The translations under genes were made by a program, and so were the position numbers. A DNA stretch of 64,000 nucleotides, from NCBI GenBank assembly GCA_025917655.1, contig CP084613.1:434001-498000 (forward strand), written 5' to 3'. The number at the start of each line of letters is the position of its first letter. The first letter of the stretch is position 1. Origin of the DNA: Chlorella sorokiniana. Its lineage: Eukaryota > Chlorophyta > Trebouxiophyceae > Chlorellales > Chlorellaceae. Of this stretch, positions 14,430 through 27,080 are shown in pieces. The notes below the pieces were generated by a model. The model did no database searches and had not been told where the DNA came from. It was given only the letters and a program-made list of their open reading frames with translations.

Positions 14430-16336
14430 GTGATGGAGCCTCGAATGCCGTTGGGAAGGCGGTGGCACGCAGGCTGCCAGATTTGTCAGGCAGCTCCGCG
14501 GGCGCACTCCACCCCGCCAGGTTGCGGCTGTGCCGCACCAGCACTGCATCCTGTATCCATCCTGGCGTTGTTCCAACCTGCCATGTTCGTCCCTGCCTGC
14601 TTTCGACGTTGCAGTACGGCAGGCCCTGCAAGCGTCGGGGGTCGCATGGTGCTGGGACTCGGCACCGTGCTGCCGGCACGGCCCGCCCGCCGCCAGCCAC
14701 CACAGTCAGGCAGGCCCCCGCGGGCAGCCAGCTGGCCCGTGTGCAGAGCAACAGCTTGGCGGAGGGGCCCCAGCAGGCAATTGGCGTGCCCGACGACGTG
14801 GCGGCGTCGGGCTGGCCCGTGGGCAAGCTGCCTGCCGGCGGCAGCAAGTCCCAGGCTGACGCCGTCGGCACCCCCACCAGCCACGCACAGCTGCCTCAGC
14901 CCGCCAGCAGCGACCAAAGCAACGTGAAGTCGCCCCGGGCGGCCTGCTGCCGCTGCCAGAGCCTCGGGAGCAGCGGCGCCAACAGCCAGCCACGCAGGTG
15001 CAGCAGCAGGAGCCACCTGCCCAGCCCTCGCAGCAGCCGCAGCCGCAGCAGGGCCGACCACTGGTCACACCCCCGCCCCCGCTCAGGATCAGCGTCCTGA
15101 ACAGGAGCAGCAGACGGCCCAGGAGCAGCAGTCGGCTGCCCAGCAGCAGCAGCGCCCCCGGTCAGTGGAAAGCAGCCGGACGCCCCGCAGCCCGCCAAGG
15201 TTGCAGTAGCAGCACGCAAGCGCAAGTCGGCGGCGAAGCCGAGCGCCACGCCAGAGCCCAGTAATGTGCCGCTTGCGCCCACGCGCCGGTCGCGGCTAGA
15301 CCGTTCTGCGGATGCGTCCCAGGGCCGCGGCAGACGACGGGCCAGCGAGACGCCGGCAGCGGCCGACGCCGATTCCACCCCAGCCGGCAAGCGGCGACGC
15401 GGCAGCAGGGCCAAGGTTGGCGCCAAGCACAGCCCCTCCAAGTATGCAGACATCCTGCACTGCACAGTGGTCGTCCCTGGCAAGATTTTCTTGTGAGTTG
15501 CTGTTGCTTTTGGATGTTTGAGCCACGCTTTGTTCAGACGCGCTCTGCCTGTTCTCTGGGCGCCATCGACGTTGCGGTCGCATCTGTGCAATGGTCGGTC
15601 CACTGCCGCTGCCACCGCCACTGCCTCATGACTGTCCGACCCTTGATTTGCTTGCGCGCCCTACAGCGTCAAAGACCCCAAGGCTGTGTTCATCGGCCGC
15701 GTGAACAAGCTGGAAAGCGGGCGCAAGGTGCCGTCGGTGGAGGTGCAGTTCATTGACGACCCGCAGAAATACTGGTGCGCCGCCACTGCGTGCGGCTGCT
15801 GCAGCTTGCCGCGCGGGCTTCCCAGGAGAGCGGCGGCGCGGGGCTGGTTGCATGCGATGTGTGGGTCAAATGGGAAGAAGAAGTGTTGGCTGCTTCTTGC
15901 AGCAACAACGCGTTACCAGCAAAAAAACAATGTTTCCCATCAAAATAGTAATGTGCTGTCAGCTAAGAAACAGCAATCGCGCACTCGTGGACTTTTTCGC
16001 ACCCCGCAGGTTTCCTGTGGCAGATGTGCGGGAGTGGATTGCGGGCATGGTGCGCAGCGGCAGCTGGGCCAAGCACAACCCAGGGGTGCCGCCTCCCGCG
16101 CCGCCCCCGCCGCCCGGCGCCCCCGCAGCGGAGGACACCCAAGCTGCCCAGGCCCTGCGGTCCCTGTCTGCCTCACGCTGCACCAGCGGCGGCGACGATA
16201 CCTGCAGCGCAGCACAGCCCACGGCGTCCACGGGCGCCAGCCTGGCGCGGAAGCTGCGGGGCAGCTGCAGCGCAGCGGCAGCGAGCTGAAGCGCGTGGGC
16301 GCCCTCGACATCATGGTGCACGCGGCCGACCTGTGA
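14430..16336 (+). CDS. Gln/Pro-rich basic protein with small C-terminal domain (probably nuclear)
   Basis: I do not recognise the family. The middle is low-complexity: Gln/Pro-rich at about 14990-15160, then basic patches ARKRKSAAKP, RGRRRA and KRRRGSRAK (15200-15415) typical of nuclear or DNA-binding proteins. A compact C-terminal region follows in three exons: KYADILHCTVVVPGKIF (to about 15491), VKDPKAVFIGRVNKLESGRK (15665 onward), VEVQFIDDPQKYW, then FPVADVREWIAGM (16010 onward). The short beta-rich pattern ending in YWFP-DV-EW resembles a Tudor- or PWWP-like barrel; that is a guess. The tail ends VGALDIMVHAADL at the stop 16334-16336 if the G run at 16258-16261 is one base short; otherwise the frame stops at 16289. 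Runs at 15076-15080 and 15155-15159 are also one base short. The start (ATG near 14430-14446) is uncertain. Confidence 0.5.
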
Positions 16337-16870
16337 ACCGACGGCCACGCCTCCCTGCAATCAGCCGCGCCTGCCGGTGCTGCTGCGCCTGCTGTGGCGG
16401 CTGCGACGCCTCCACAGCTCCCTAGCTTGCCATCGATGCAGGTATCGGTTGCACAGCACCCTGGCATGCATGCGCTCTCCCGACCCCATTTCAGCACTGC
16501 ATTTCCTATGACCGAGGACAGCAAACCACACGACCCCGCCCCAAACCATTGCCTGCTGGCAGCGTGCCAATGTGCGCTTCATACGGTGTTCCTCTGGCTG
16601 CCGCACCCTGCTCTTCCAAGCGGGCTGCCTCCTGCCCTCTTTTCTGGCCAGCCATCATGAATTTACCATTGCTTAACTGCTCTCCATGGCCACATATGAT
16701 GTCATGAGCTTCCCTTGTGTACGTGTATGTGTAACATACTGCTCCAGGGCCCCACTCTGCTGGGCGATGTGGGGAGTGCGCGTAGCACTGCGCAGTGACG
16801 CTGAGGGCGCTGGGCGACAGATGGGGGCGCGCTTATCTAGAGTCTTGCACCTCAGCGTCATCGTTGCAAT
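16337..16870. other. Intergenic region before aspartate aminotransferase
   Basis: About 530 bp between two plus-strand genes. It should hold the upstream 3' UTR and the downstream promoter. No conserved coding segment was seen. Confidence 0.4.
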
Positions 16871-19800
16871 ATGTTGGCGGCTCGGAGATCGGCTTTGGCG
16901 CAACCGCTGCTGAGGGCCTTTGCCTCCAAAGCCTGGTTTGAGCATGTGCCCCCTGCAAAGCCTGACCCCATCCTTGGCATAACCGAGGTGTGCTTGATCA
17001 GATTGGCCCCACTTGAGTAGCAATGCGCCGTAGATGGGACGGGTTTTAGGATGTCTGCCGTGTGTCTGCCTGAGGGCTGCAAAGAGAACGCCCGCGCGTT
17101 GGACTCCGTGATTTTAAGTCCTTCAGTCAGGGGGCACCACAGAACAGTGGCCAGCTGCCCAATGCACGTCGCGTGCTGCAGCGTGCCATTGGCCGCCTCA
17201 CCGCGCACTCTGCCACCGTTGTGCCTTGCCCCTTCCGATGGCTGCGTGCCTCTGTCACACCTGCAGAAGTACCTTGCAGACCCCAACCCCGACAAAATCA
17301 ACCTTGGTGAGGTGTCGCCACCGCTTTCGCGGCCCATGCTGCGGCCGCCCATGAGCTGCTCGTCTCCTGGCACAGCACCGCTGGCGCGCTCATCACCCTG
17401 GCTGCTCACACCAGAGCCGTCCGGTTCCTTTCCTCCCTCTTTTGCGTATTCTCTCGTTTGCAGGCGTGGGCGCGTATCGCGACGATGCGGGGCAGCCCGT
17501 GGTGCTGCGCAGTGTACGGGAGGCGGAGCGGCGCGTGGCGGGTTCGCACTTTATGGAGTACCTCCCCATCGGCGGCCACCGCGCCTTTTGCGAACAGAGC
17601 GCCGCGCTGGCATACGGCGAGAGCGCGGCGGTGCTGCGGGAGGGGCAGGTGGCCATGGTACAAAGCCTGAGCGGCACCGGCAGCTGCAGGTGGGAATGGA
17701 GCTGTGGCGGGGCGGCAGGAGAGAGGGTGGTGGGAGGCCTTGCCGGGCCGGATGCCTGCCAGTGCGGGGGCCGCCCTGCCCATTGCCACGGCACTTCTAT
17801 TTCTCCCTGGCGGTACCTCCCCCTGCGCAAAGAGTTTTGCGCTGGCCTGAGCTGACCGCGCCCGGCTGGCATGCTGTCCCCCTTCCTGTGCCCTGTCAGG
17901 CTTGAGGTTTGATATCCTCCTTTCTTTTCTCCTTGCCCGTGCAGGCTGTTTGCCGAATTCCAAGCGCGTTGGATGAAGGGAGCCAAAATCCTCATCCCCA
18001 GCCCTACCTGGTGAGCGCCGCACGCCCCCTTGGAGGCTGCGCAGCTCGGGCGCTGCTGGTGCAGCCGCATGGAAACCGCCTTCAGCAGCGGCCAGCCTGT
18101 CTCCAGCGGCTCCGCTTGCTGGCCGCACTGCGTGCCTGGACTTTCTTTGTTGCCTGGATGCATGCCCTGGCTGGACGCCCCATGCACACTGTGTGAATGT
18201 GCACCGTGTGCTCTCTGCAACCGTACCGCAGGGCCAACCACCACAACATCTGGCGGGATGCTGGGGTGGAGGAGGTTGTGTATCGCTACTACAAGCCAGA
18301 GACGCGCGGGCTGGACCTGGATGGCATGCTGGAAGATGTGGCGGCGGCCCCAGCAGGCAGCGTGGTGCTGCTCCATGCATGTGCCCACAACCCCACAGGT
18401 GCGCCTCTGCCCACGCGCTGCCCATTTCTGCGCATGCCGTCTGTTGGTTCTTGTGTGTGAGCACCTTCAAGCATTTCGTTTCTGGGAAAGCGTGCCGGCC
18501 GCTGGTGCTGAAAGCTGCTACGCTACAGGCTGTGCAGCGCGTCGGCATGCGGCGGGGCCTGTAGGCCCTGGGCACCAATGCCTGGCTTCTTTGCCGCCCC
18601 TGCAGGGGTGGACCCTACGTTTGACCAGTGGCGCCAGATCAGCACCCTCATGAAAGAGAAGTGAGCGTGCATCCTGCTGCTGCCGCGCTCAAGCTCAGTG
18701 TGCCTCACCATGCCGGCTGGCGCTGGCCTTTCAGCAGCATGACCCCGCCGCGGGTTGGCTGCCAAATGCAGAGCCACCGGCCTAAGCCCTGCCTTCCATC
18801 TTTCCTGCTTTCCATCTTTCTTGCAGGTCATTGTTCCCCTTCATGGACATGGCCTGTGAGCTCAGCATGTTTCTTTAATCCTTGAAAATCCACGGCAGCA
18901 GCCTGCGTGCCGGCCATGAGCGCATCCTGCTGCGCCATTCCTTGCCATCTTTTTGGCAGCGGCGCAGCACGGTACCGCGCCTGCCCAGCTGACAGCCCCT
19001 CTGCCTTCCTGGGCCGTCCGCTGCGCAGACCAGGGCTTTGCCACCGGCGACTGCGAGCGTGATGCACAGGCCGTGCGCCTGTTTCTGGAGGACGGCCACC
19101 GCCTGGGGTTGAGCCAGGTGAGCGACTGTGCCACAGGCCTGCCTCCTGGGAGCACCGCCCAAGGGTCTGCATGTTGATGCTCAAAGCACCCTGGCTGCCC
19201 TGGCCGGTTTGCGGCGGCTGACATTCCCAGGAACTGCCGTGAATGCCGGGAACTGCCGCCCTGCCTTCTGATATGTGGGCCGGCCTCAGCCCCCTGCCCA
19301 AGCTGCCTGCCTGCCTGCCTGCCTGCGTCCAGGCCGCTGCTGGCGCCCTGAGTCCCTTCTTGCCACCCATCCCCCTGAACAGTCGTTCGCCAAGAACATG
19401 GGTCTGTACGGCCAGCGCGTTGGCTGCTTCTCCATTGTGTGCGGCAGCGCGGCTGAGGCCAAGGCGGTGGAGAGTCAGATGAAGGCGCTGGCTCGCCCGA
19501 TGTACAGGCAAGCGTTTGCTGCAGAGCAACCAGGGCGCACAGCTTGCCATACGCACGGCACACCGCTGCTGCTGTCTTTGTGGATGCTTGCATTCCGGCT
19601 GCGGTGGCTCTGATGGCGGCTGCCCTTGCCCAACCTGGCCCCGAGTGCTCGTCGGCAGGCAGCCCTCGAAGGTTGCAGTGCCGAAGCACTTTGACAAGCG
19701 CTTGCTTTGTGGCATCAGCGCCACTGCCGCATCCTGCCCCGCCTTTGCAGCAACCCGCCGCTGCATGGCGCGTTGCTGGTGCACCAGATCTTGGAAGACC

Positions 19801-20756
19801 CGCAACTGAAGCAGCAGTGGTGAGGCTGCAATGCTGGCCCAGGTTGGCGGTGGTGCAACTGGTTGTGCAGCCCAGCGCTCCCACCTGGCACTAGCGTAAG
19901 CTGCTGGTGGCAAGCTTCATCAGGGTGCATGGTCTGAAGTACGACTTCTGCTGGTGCGATCCCGTACTGCTCATGTTCTGCTGCACCGCTGCAGGTACGG
20001 CGAGGTCAAGGAGATGGCCGACCGCATCATTTCAATGCGCACGCTGCTGCGGGAGCGCCTTGAGCAGCTTGCCAACCCGCACAGGTGGGGCAGCACGACA
20101 GCATGGCTGCTGTGCAGACGCATGGTTGGTGTGCATGCCAGGGTGCTGGATGTGCTACGGTATCCACAGGGGCGAAGGCTTTGGCTGGTGGCTTCAGGAT
20201 GTCGGTTTAGCCAGTTGCAAAGTCTCTGCCTACCGCCCCCGCCCCCACCCCACCCCGCCTGCAGCTGGCAGCACATCACAGACCAGATTGGCATGTGAGC
20301 ATCCATGTCTGCACTGGCATCAGCGCATGCTGTGCCAAAGCGCTGTCTGTTTTCACTGTCACCAATGCTGCCACCCCCTCTCTTGTCCAGGTTCTGCTTC
20401 ACGGGTCTGACCCCTGAGCAGGTGAGCGACAGAACATGCCACCCTCTCTGCCTCCATCCCTAACAAGGAGGTTGCTGGAGTTTGCATTCTGCTTACCCCA
20501 CTCCATAATCCGTCACACACACACACACACCGAACACACTCTCCTTTACGCACAGAAGTCAACACAGCCGCTACTCAATCGCTGCCTTGCCCCCGACCCA
20601 TCGACCCACACCGCACCTCGCCGTCTGCAGGTGGACCGCCTGACTGGTGAGCTCTCCATCTACCTGACCCGCAACGGCCGCATCTCGATGGCCGGGGTCA
20701 ACTCCCGCAACGTGGACCGCCTGGCAGAGGCCATCCACAGGGTGACCACGCAGTAA
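16871..20756 (+). CDS. Aspartate aminotransferase, mitochondrial type
   Basis: PLP enzyme that interconverts aspartate/2-oxoglutarate and oxaloacetate/glutamate, used in the malate-aspartate shuttle and nitrogen transfer. ATG 16871 opens a mitochondrial presequence ([18 protein letters not shown]) followed by [18 protein letters not shown]. Then: [66 protein letters not shown] followed by [16 protein letters not shown]-type block, [14 protein letters not shown] with the PLP-binding Lys (about 19383), [41 protein letters not shown] and [14 protein letters not shown], ending VTTQ at the stop 20754-20756. Length and block order match eukaryotic AspATs. The intron after ARPMY (donor AG|GCAAGC at 19508) is GC-AG. 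A (CTGC)n stretch at about 19303-19326 and a CA repeat at 20512-20531 lie in introns. Confidence 0.95.
19508..19751 (+). other. GC-AG intron in aspartate aminotransferase
   Basis: Donor ACAG|GCAAGC and acceptor TTTGCAG|CAACCC. The join gives [15 protein letters not shown], the conserved AspAT sequence. It uses the same donor hexamer as the CBM20 GC-AG intron. Confidence 0.7.
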
Positions 20757-21262
20757 AGTGTGCTGCTGGCTACTGGAGGGCAGCAGCGGCCGACAGTTTT
20801 TTGAGTGAGGGTGCAAAGCATGGCGTGGATGCGCAGCGTGCGCCTCACAGCTGGTACGCAAGGGCGGCGGCCCGATGACGGCTGCCCTGGCATCGGAATT
20901 CTGGCGAGAGCGGGCAGGAGTGTAGAGTCGAGCGCTGCAAGAGCGGCGAGCGATACAGAGGCTTGGTCCAATTGGCCCTCGACAATCGTATGCGTGGCTG
21001 CGGAAGGCTGTCGTCGCATGGACCAAAGTGGACTGTCTCATGCATTTTTTTGCTTGCAATAACCTTTTTCAAACAATCTTTGAGTTTTATATGTGATTAA
21101 AGATGGTGACAGTGAACTCCTGCACAAACTCGGCCTGAGAGCTCCTCATTCTGTGCTAGGCAGCACCTCCCAGCTGGCGACAGCGGTGGCGGTGCTTTCA
21201 ATCCACTCACAGTGCCCCCAATTGATGTCGTACTCTCAATAGATGTCGCTTTGAGACTTTTT
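20757..21262. other. Intergenic region, AspAT / exostosin
   Basis: About 500 bp between two plus-strand genes, AT-richer than its surroundings at about 21040-21110. It should hold the AspAT 3' UTR and the exostosin promoter. Confidence 0.4.
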
Positions 21263-24200
21263 ATGGCCCCCTGCGGCCCGTGGGGGCCAAGGCCCGCAGG
21301 AACAAGCTATTGTGGCTTCTCGGCGTAGGCGTGCTGTTCGGGTTGTACTACCATCATTCGATCATTGTGGCCTTTACTAGTGGTTCAGCCATCGCGCCTA
21401 CAGGCTGCAGCCAGGCAAGCTCGACGTTGCGCCTGTTTGCCCAAGGCGCCTGGTTGTCTATGAACGCGCCCCACGGAATCTTGCAGGATAAAGAAGACAT
21501 TCATCACTTATTAGCCGACGATCCGGGCTCCGCAGCAGACAGCATTCAGTTGCCGCCCGACGTCCCGCCCGACTTGGAGCAGCGGTGCCGCGGCACTGCG
21601 GGCGGTTGGTGCGAAGCCTTTACCGGCAGCCGCTGGTACCCGCGAGGCCGCCTCCCCAGGACAACCAGTCATGCCTGTGGAACTGCAACTTTGTGGGTGT
21701 ATGCAACCATCGCACCGGTATCTGCCGCTGTCCGGCGGGTGAGCCTCGTCCCCCCGCCTGCACCTGCCGCCACCAGGGCTTTGCGTTCGGGCCAGCGCCC
21801 GGTCAGCCCTCCGACCCCACGCGCTGCAGGCTGGACGGGGGGACGACTGCAGCACGCGCCAGGTGCGGCCGTGCAGCCAGCATGCGCGTGTAGACGGGTC
21901 TTGGGAGCCCTACCGTGCGCCTCCAAACATAACCAGCGAGCTGGTCAACATGGACACTGCCTGCGCCAGCCAGTGCGACGAGGACACCGGGCACTGCTTC
22001 TGTGATGCCGACACCGCCCACGGCCGCGTGCCTGCGCCGCTCGACAGCCTGCCAGGTGGCTGCGCCGCTGCGGACCGCTCCGCCCTGCCGAGGCCTCGCA
22101 CCCGCCTCTGCCAGCCTTGCCGCGCACCTGCCTGCTGCAGCTGTGCCTGGCATTTCACACCTTGCGCCGCCCTCACGCTGGGAGGGCGCTGCTGCATCCC
22201 ACCGCAGGATCGCCGCCTCTCACGCGGGGCCGGCCCATGTCCTCCCGTTACTGCCAGCCCGACCGGGACGAGCAAGGCAGGACGGGGCAGTTTGGCCAGC
22301 AGCACCCCGACCTGCTGTGGGGCCCAGAGGGTTGGTGCCAAGCCGACAGCCCCAAGTATCTGTGCCCTTGCGCTTTGGTGAGCCGCCCGGCTGCGGCGCC
22401 CTGTCGTGGGATGCAGAAGCGCCGCACAGTGCAAGTCTGGGTGCAGTCGCCTCGCCGCTCTGGGGAACCGTCCAAGTGACTGTGATGCTCCTTCGGCCCA
22501 GCTCCCACCTTGGCCGCCCTCTCCCCCCCTTTCGCTCCGCCCCCACCCCACCCCACCCCCACCCCTTCCAACCCCACTGGCCCGACTGCCAGGACGGCTA
22601 CTGCGGCCCCACGTGCGACACGCCCTGCGAGGCCTTCTGCCCCAACCAGTGCAGCGGTGAGCCGTGGCCGCTGTTGCTGCCGCTGGCGCTGCCCCCGTGC
22701 GCGGGTCCCGGCTGGTCGTGTGGCGTCGCGCGCCGGGCATGTGGAGTTCGGAGGCGCTGGCCTGGGTCCAGCGCAAGTGTCCATCTTGCGAGGGTACTGA
22801 CACGTGGTGCATCGTTGCCCGTTTCGTAGGCCATGGGGAGTGCAACCGCGGCTTCTGCAAGTGCACCGAGGGCTGGTGGGGCCAGGACTGCGCAAACCGC
22901 CTGCCAAGCACACCGTGGGACCCGGGCAAGCGCACCGCAGCGGCCACCTGTCTTTGCCCTACGGCCACTCCCACTGCTCGTCGCCCCTGTGGGTCGTGAG
23001 ATGCTGAGGATGCATGCTGCTAGGACCCATACGAGCGACGACCAAGGACGCAGTTGCCTTCTTTCTATTTTCTTGCGCAGGGCTGGTGGAGGAGCGGCCG
23101 TGGCTGGCCAGCGCGGTCCACGTGCCTGCGGCGGTGCGGGGCCGCAGCCAGGGGCTGCTCGGCGGCGCCCTTTTATTTACATGTGAGGTGCTGCAGCAGC
23201 CAAGCAACGCCAAGTGCCCAACGGCAGCCATTGACCTCCCGAAACGCCTTGCAAGTTTTGCTATGGGCCGCCTCCTCACTCTCCAGCTTGTTTCCATCCA
23301 TTTGTGTTGCTTCGTGACAAGTCCTTCGCGCAAGTTTCGTCCTGCTCTGCCACCCTCCCTGGCTGCAGCTACGAGCTGCCGCCGCGGTTCAACAGCCACT
23401 TGCTCCAGTACCGCGACGAAAAGCTGCAATGCACGTATCGCTACTACGACGAACACAACGGCACCATTTTTGAGGACAGCTGGGGCTACGGTGGGTGCGC
23501 CACTCAAGGCGCGGCGCCCGCAGTGGTGCCTGCAGGCCCAGGCATGCCTGGATGAGTCACTCTCACACTTGCCCAGCGCAGGCTGCAGGGCCTGCCATGC
23601 AATGTCGCTAAGCACGCCTTCCCCTTCTCAACCAAAAGCCATCTCCCCCCCACACACACACACACACCCACACCCCCCCACACACACACACACGCACACC
23701 CTCAACCCGACCTGCACCCACTTTCGCACCCACCCACTCACCCGCAGCCGCCGAGACGGGGCTGTATGAGGCGTTGCTGCAGAGCGAGCACCGCACGCTC
23801 GACCCCGAGGAGGCCGACTTCTACTACATGCCTGTCTTCAGCACCTGCTACCTCTTCATCCACAGTGCGCGCAACCGCCCCCCGCCGCCGCCGCGCGCGC
23901 CCCCTCCCCCTCCCCCGCGCTCGGGCGCCCCCTCGCTTGCTGTTCGCTGCTTGCCAGTGCTGGTGCTGGTGCCAGCCGATGAGGGGGAGGCCGGAGGGCG
24001 AAAACGGCACGCACGCCTGTCGATTCAGCCCGGACGCCGAATGCTGCACTGTGGTGGCTTGCCAGCGGGTCTGCCCTGTCCATCCTGCCTCCATGCGCAC
24101 CGCAACAGCAGCATTTTCGCCCCTGTCCCTGCTGCCTCTGGCCCCTGCAGTTGCCAGCGACTTCCCTTTCTTCCATGCTTTCCACAGTGAGCCGGCTGAC

Positions 24201-26298
24201 TGGTCAGCGCTGCCACAGGCCGCCCACCTCCTGAAAGCCTGGCTGCTGGTTGCTGTGCAGCGCCCCTGCCGGGAACTTTCATCTGCACCAGCCGCATTTT
24301 GCTCCTCCTTTCCGCTTCCCTGCCCTGGCTTGCAGACGTTCTGCGGGTGCATGCAGCCACCAACATGCTCATTGAGGCCCAGCACTGGGTGCAGACGCAC
24401 CACCCCTACTGGAACCGAAACGGCGGCAGAGACCACATCATCGTGAGGATGCGCATGCTCCTGTGCCACCTGTGCCTTGGGCTGCCGCGCGCTTGCCGCT
24501 GCCGCTGCTGTGGTCGGCGGGGGGCGACCGTCGGCATCTGGGCTGCATCGACACCGTGGCTTGCCTTTACCCTTGTCGTGCAACGACCACGCCCCACTCC
24601 CCACTCCGGGGCCACCCCCTTCCATCAGTTCAACTCTTACGACGAGGGATCCTGCTGGCTGCCCGCCGTGCTGCGCCCGCCATCCTGCTGACGCACTGGG
24701 GGCGCATGGACTTGGGCCACATGAGCCACAGCGGCTACTGGATGGATAACTACACTGAGAGCAGCCAGTGAGTGCAGGGAATAGCGGAAGACTGGCAGGG
24801 CAGTGCCTGTGGCACAGCCAGCCTGCCTTGGGAGGTTGCGCCCAGGTGGCTACAGCGCGCCTCACGCCCCACCCCCACATTGCTGTGTGGGCCGTCGCTG
24901 CAGCCACCCAATCTACATGCCGGAGGGGTACCCGGCTGACAAGCTGGGCAACTACCCATGTTACGACCCCAAGAAGGTGGGCAGGCACCAGATTCGCTGC
25001 CGGCTGGCTGGCCCAGGGTGTGCTTGCTGCTGCTGAGCCGCCGTACCAGGGACTGCTGGCATGCTGTGGTCACGCTGTGGTCTGCCCGACGGGCACGCCG
25101 TGCAGGACTTGGTCATCCCCCCATGGAGAGCCCCAACAAGTATTCACGCAGCCCGCTGCTGGGCAACCCCACGCGCAACCGCACCGTCTTTGCGTTCTTC
25201 AGAGGCACGCTGCACGGGAACGCTACAGCGGGAGGGCTGCCATGCTTTGTATGTTGCTTTCTTGGCAGTTTCACGTGCGACCAGCTGCTGATCCGGATCA
25301 GTGGATCCACTCGCGCGTGCTGCTTCATCTCCTGCATGCGTCCGCCGCCCCATGCACAGGTCGCACGCAGCAGGAAAACCCTGGGTACAGCCGGGGCATC
25401 CGCCAGCGTCTGGAGAACCTCACCCGTGAGTGGTGCCGTGAGGCGCTCTACTTGTGCCTCAAAACCCAAGGCCGTGGGGACTGCAAATCCTGCTAGCTTG
25501 CACTCGGCCACCGTCCCTTGACATCTTCATGCAGGGGATGAGGACTGGTGGGGCAGGCACCGCATCTGGGCGGGCGAAGGCTGGCCGCCGGGTGTGGAGG
25601 AGCTCGACGACGAGGGGGCAACCTGTACAGCCAGGTGGGTCCCAGCTACTCCGCAGCTCCTCCCCAGCCCTGCTGACCTCCCTGCCACATGCGCATGTCG
25701 CTGCCAGCTGCTGCATTCCTGGCCCCAGACCCGTTGGCACCCCTCGACCAGATCCCATATCTGCTGCAGCGCACTTTTGTGCAGCCTGGCCACCCCCTTT
25801 CGTGCTCCCGTCACCCCAGACATGCTGCCACCTCTTGTGCTCCCACCACCCCACAAATGCCGCCGCAGGTACTGGCCAGCTCGGTGTTCTGCTTTGCGCT
25901 GCCGGGTGACGGCTTCTCGCCGCGGTTTGAGGACGCGATGCAGCACGGGTGCGCCACGCGGGCGGGTTTCAGAACTTTGTCTGAAGCCGCTGGCCGGCAA
26001 ACACGCTCACGCGCCGCCTGTACCGCGGTAGAAGGATGCCACCGTGTGCTCTGAGTGGCCGTGCTACTGCTAATCGCGGCATCTACGAAAGCACAGTCCC
26101 TTTCTCAACCCAACCCCCTGCCGCTTCCTCCTGTCCTCACAGTCCCCCATGCCTGTGCTGCCCCTGTGCTGCAGCTGCATCCCGGTGATCATCCAGGACG
26201 AAGTGCACCTGGGCTTCGAATCCATCCTGGACTTCACCTCCTTCACGGTGCGCATCGCCGAGCGGGACCTGGCAAATGTGCCGCAGGTGCGCATGTGT

Positions 26299-26339
<41 letters not shown>

Positions 26340-27080
26340 TGCGTGTGTGTGTGCGTGTGTGTGGTGATGTCACGTCTGGTGAGGGCCACGCGCTGCAGTG
26401 AAGACTGGAATGAATGAACACTTCAACGAGTGGTTGGAAGCCAGGTGCAGTTGTCCAGGGTGCAGGTCACAGTGAGCGACTCACACACTCGGCTGCGTGC
26501 CGCAGATCCTGCTTGCCTACACCGCGCAGCAGATTGGGGCGATGCAGCGCTCCCTGGGCGGGGTGTGGCGCAGGTGCGTCTGCAGGCTGCTGCTGTGTGT
26601 GTGTGCGTGTGTGCGCATGTGTGTGTGCCGCCTGGGATGGCAGAAATGGTGGCTGAGGTGGTGTGTGACCATGGGTGTGTCGTGCGTGGGGTGTTCAACA
26701 CCTGGGGGAAGAGAGGGGGAGAAGGGGGCGCTTCATGAGCCTGCCCAGCTGCCGTTTCAGCTTGTTGTAGCAGCGCATGACAAATCTGCCCGCTGCTGCA
26801 GGTACACGTATGGATCGGTGAAGCGCTACAGAGAGAGCATTCGGGAGGTGCTGCAGCAAAACGCGGCGGCTGGGGGCCGACTCGCGATGCAGCGCCGGCC
26901 AAGTCCCTGCCAGAGCCAGAGCCTGACTACGATCCAGGCCAGGACGATGCTGTGGCCACAATCATTGCGTGGCTGCACTCGCGCGTACCCCACACACGCG
27001 GCCCGCCCGCAGATGGCGGCAGCCCAGCGGCGACAGGAGCCCAGCAGCAAGCCGCAGTGACAAGAGCGGGGCAGGCATGA
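21263..27080 (+). CDS. Exostosin-family (GT47) glycosyltransferase with EGF-like repeats, type II membrane protein
   Basis: A short basic cytoplasmic end (AKARRNK) precedes a signal anchor (LLWLLGVGVLFGLYYHHS). The Cys-rich EGF-like segments are CLWNCNFVGVCNHRTGICRC (about 21673-21735), CASQCDEDTGHCFCD (about 21962), CGPTCDTPCEAFCPNQC (about 22604-22655) and HGECNRGFCKCTEGWWGQDC (about 22832-22893). The GT47 domain follows: YELPPRFNSHLLQY (about 23370), SEHRTLDPEEADFYYMPVFS (about 23788), NMLIEAQHWVQTHHPYWNR, LLTHWGRMDLGH, DLVIPPMESPN, NRTVFAFFRG (about 25180), GIRQRLENLT, FCFALPGDGFSPRFEDAM (about 25891), CIPVIIQDEV followed by LPFESILDF-type sequence (about 26178), and YTYGSVKRYRESI. Exostosins build polysaccharide or glycoprotein glycans in the Golgi. 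Both ends show one-base slips. At 21282-21286 an extra G would put ATG 21263 (MAPCGPWGA) in frame with the anchor. At 26872-26876 an extra G gives an acidic tail with DAVATIIAWLHSRV, ending 27078-27080; otherwise the stop is at 27060. Confidence 0.85.
23643..23700 (+). repeat. (CA)n / C-rich tract before a 3' splice site
   Basis: CACACA and CCCC blocks in the exostosin intron that ends at the acceptor near 23748 (CCCGCAG|CCGCC). Confidence 0.85.
26287..26367 (+). repeat. (GT)n microsatellite at the 5' end of an exostosin intron
   Basis: Begins directly after the donor (CCGCAG|GTGCGC) and runs as GT/TGCG repeats for about 80 bp. A CACACAC block lies near the acceptor at about 26480-26488. Confidence 0.85.
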
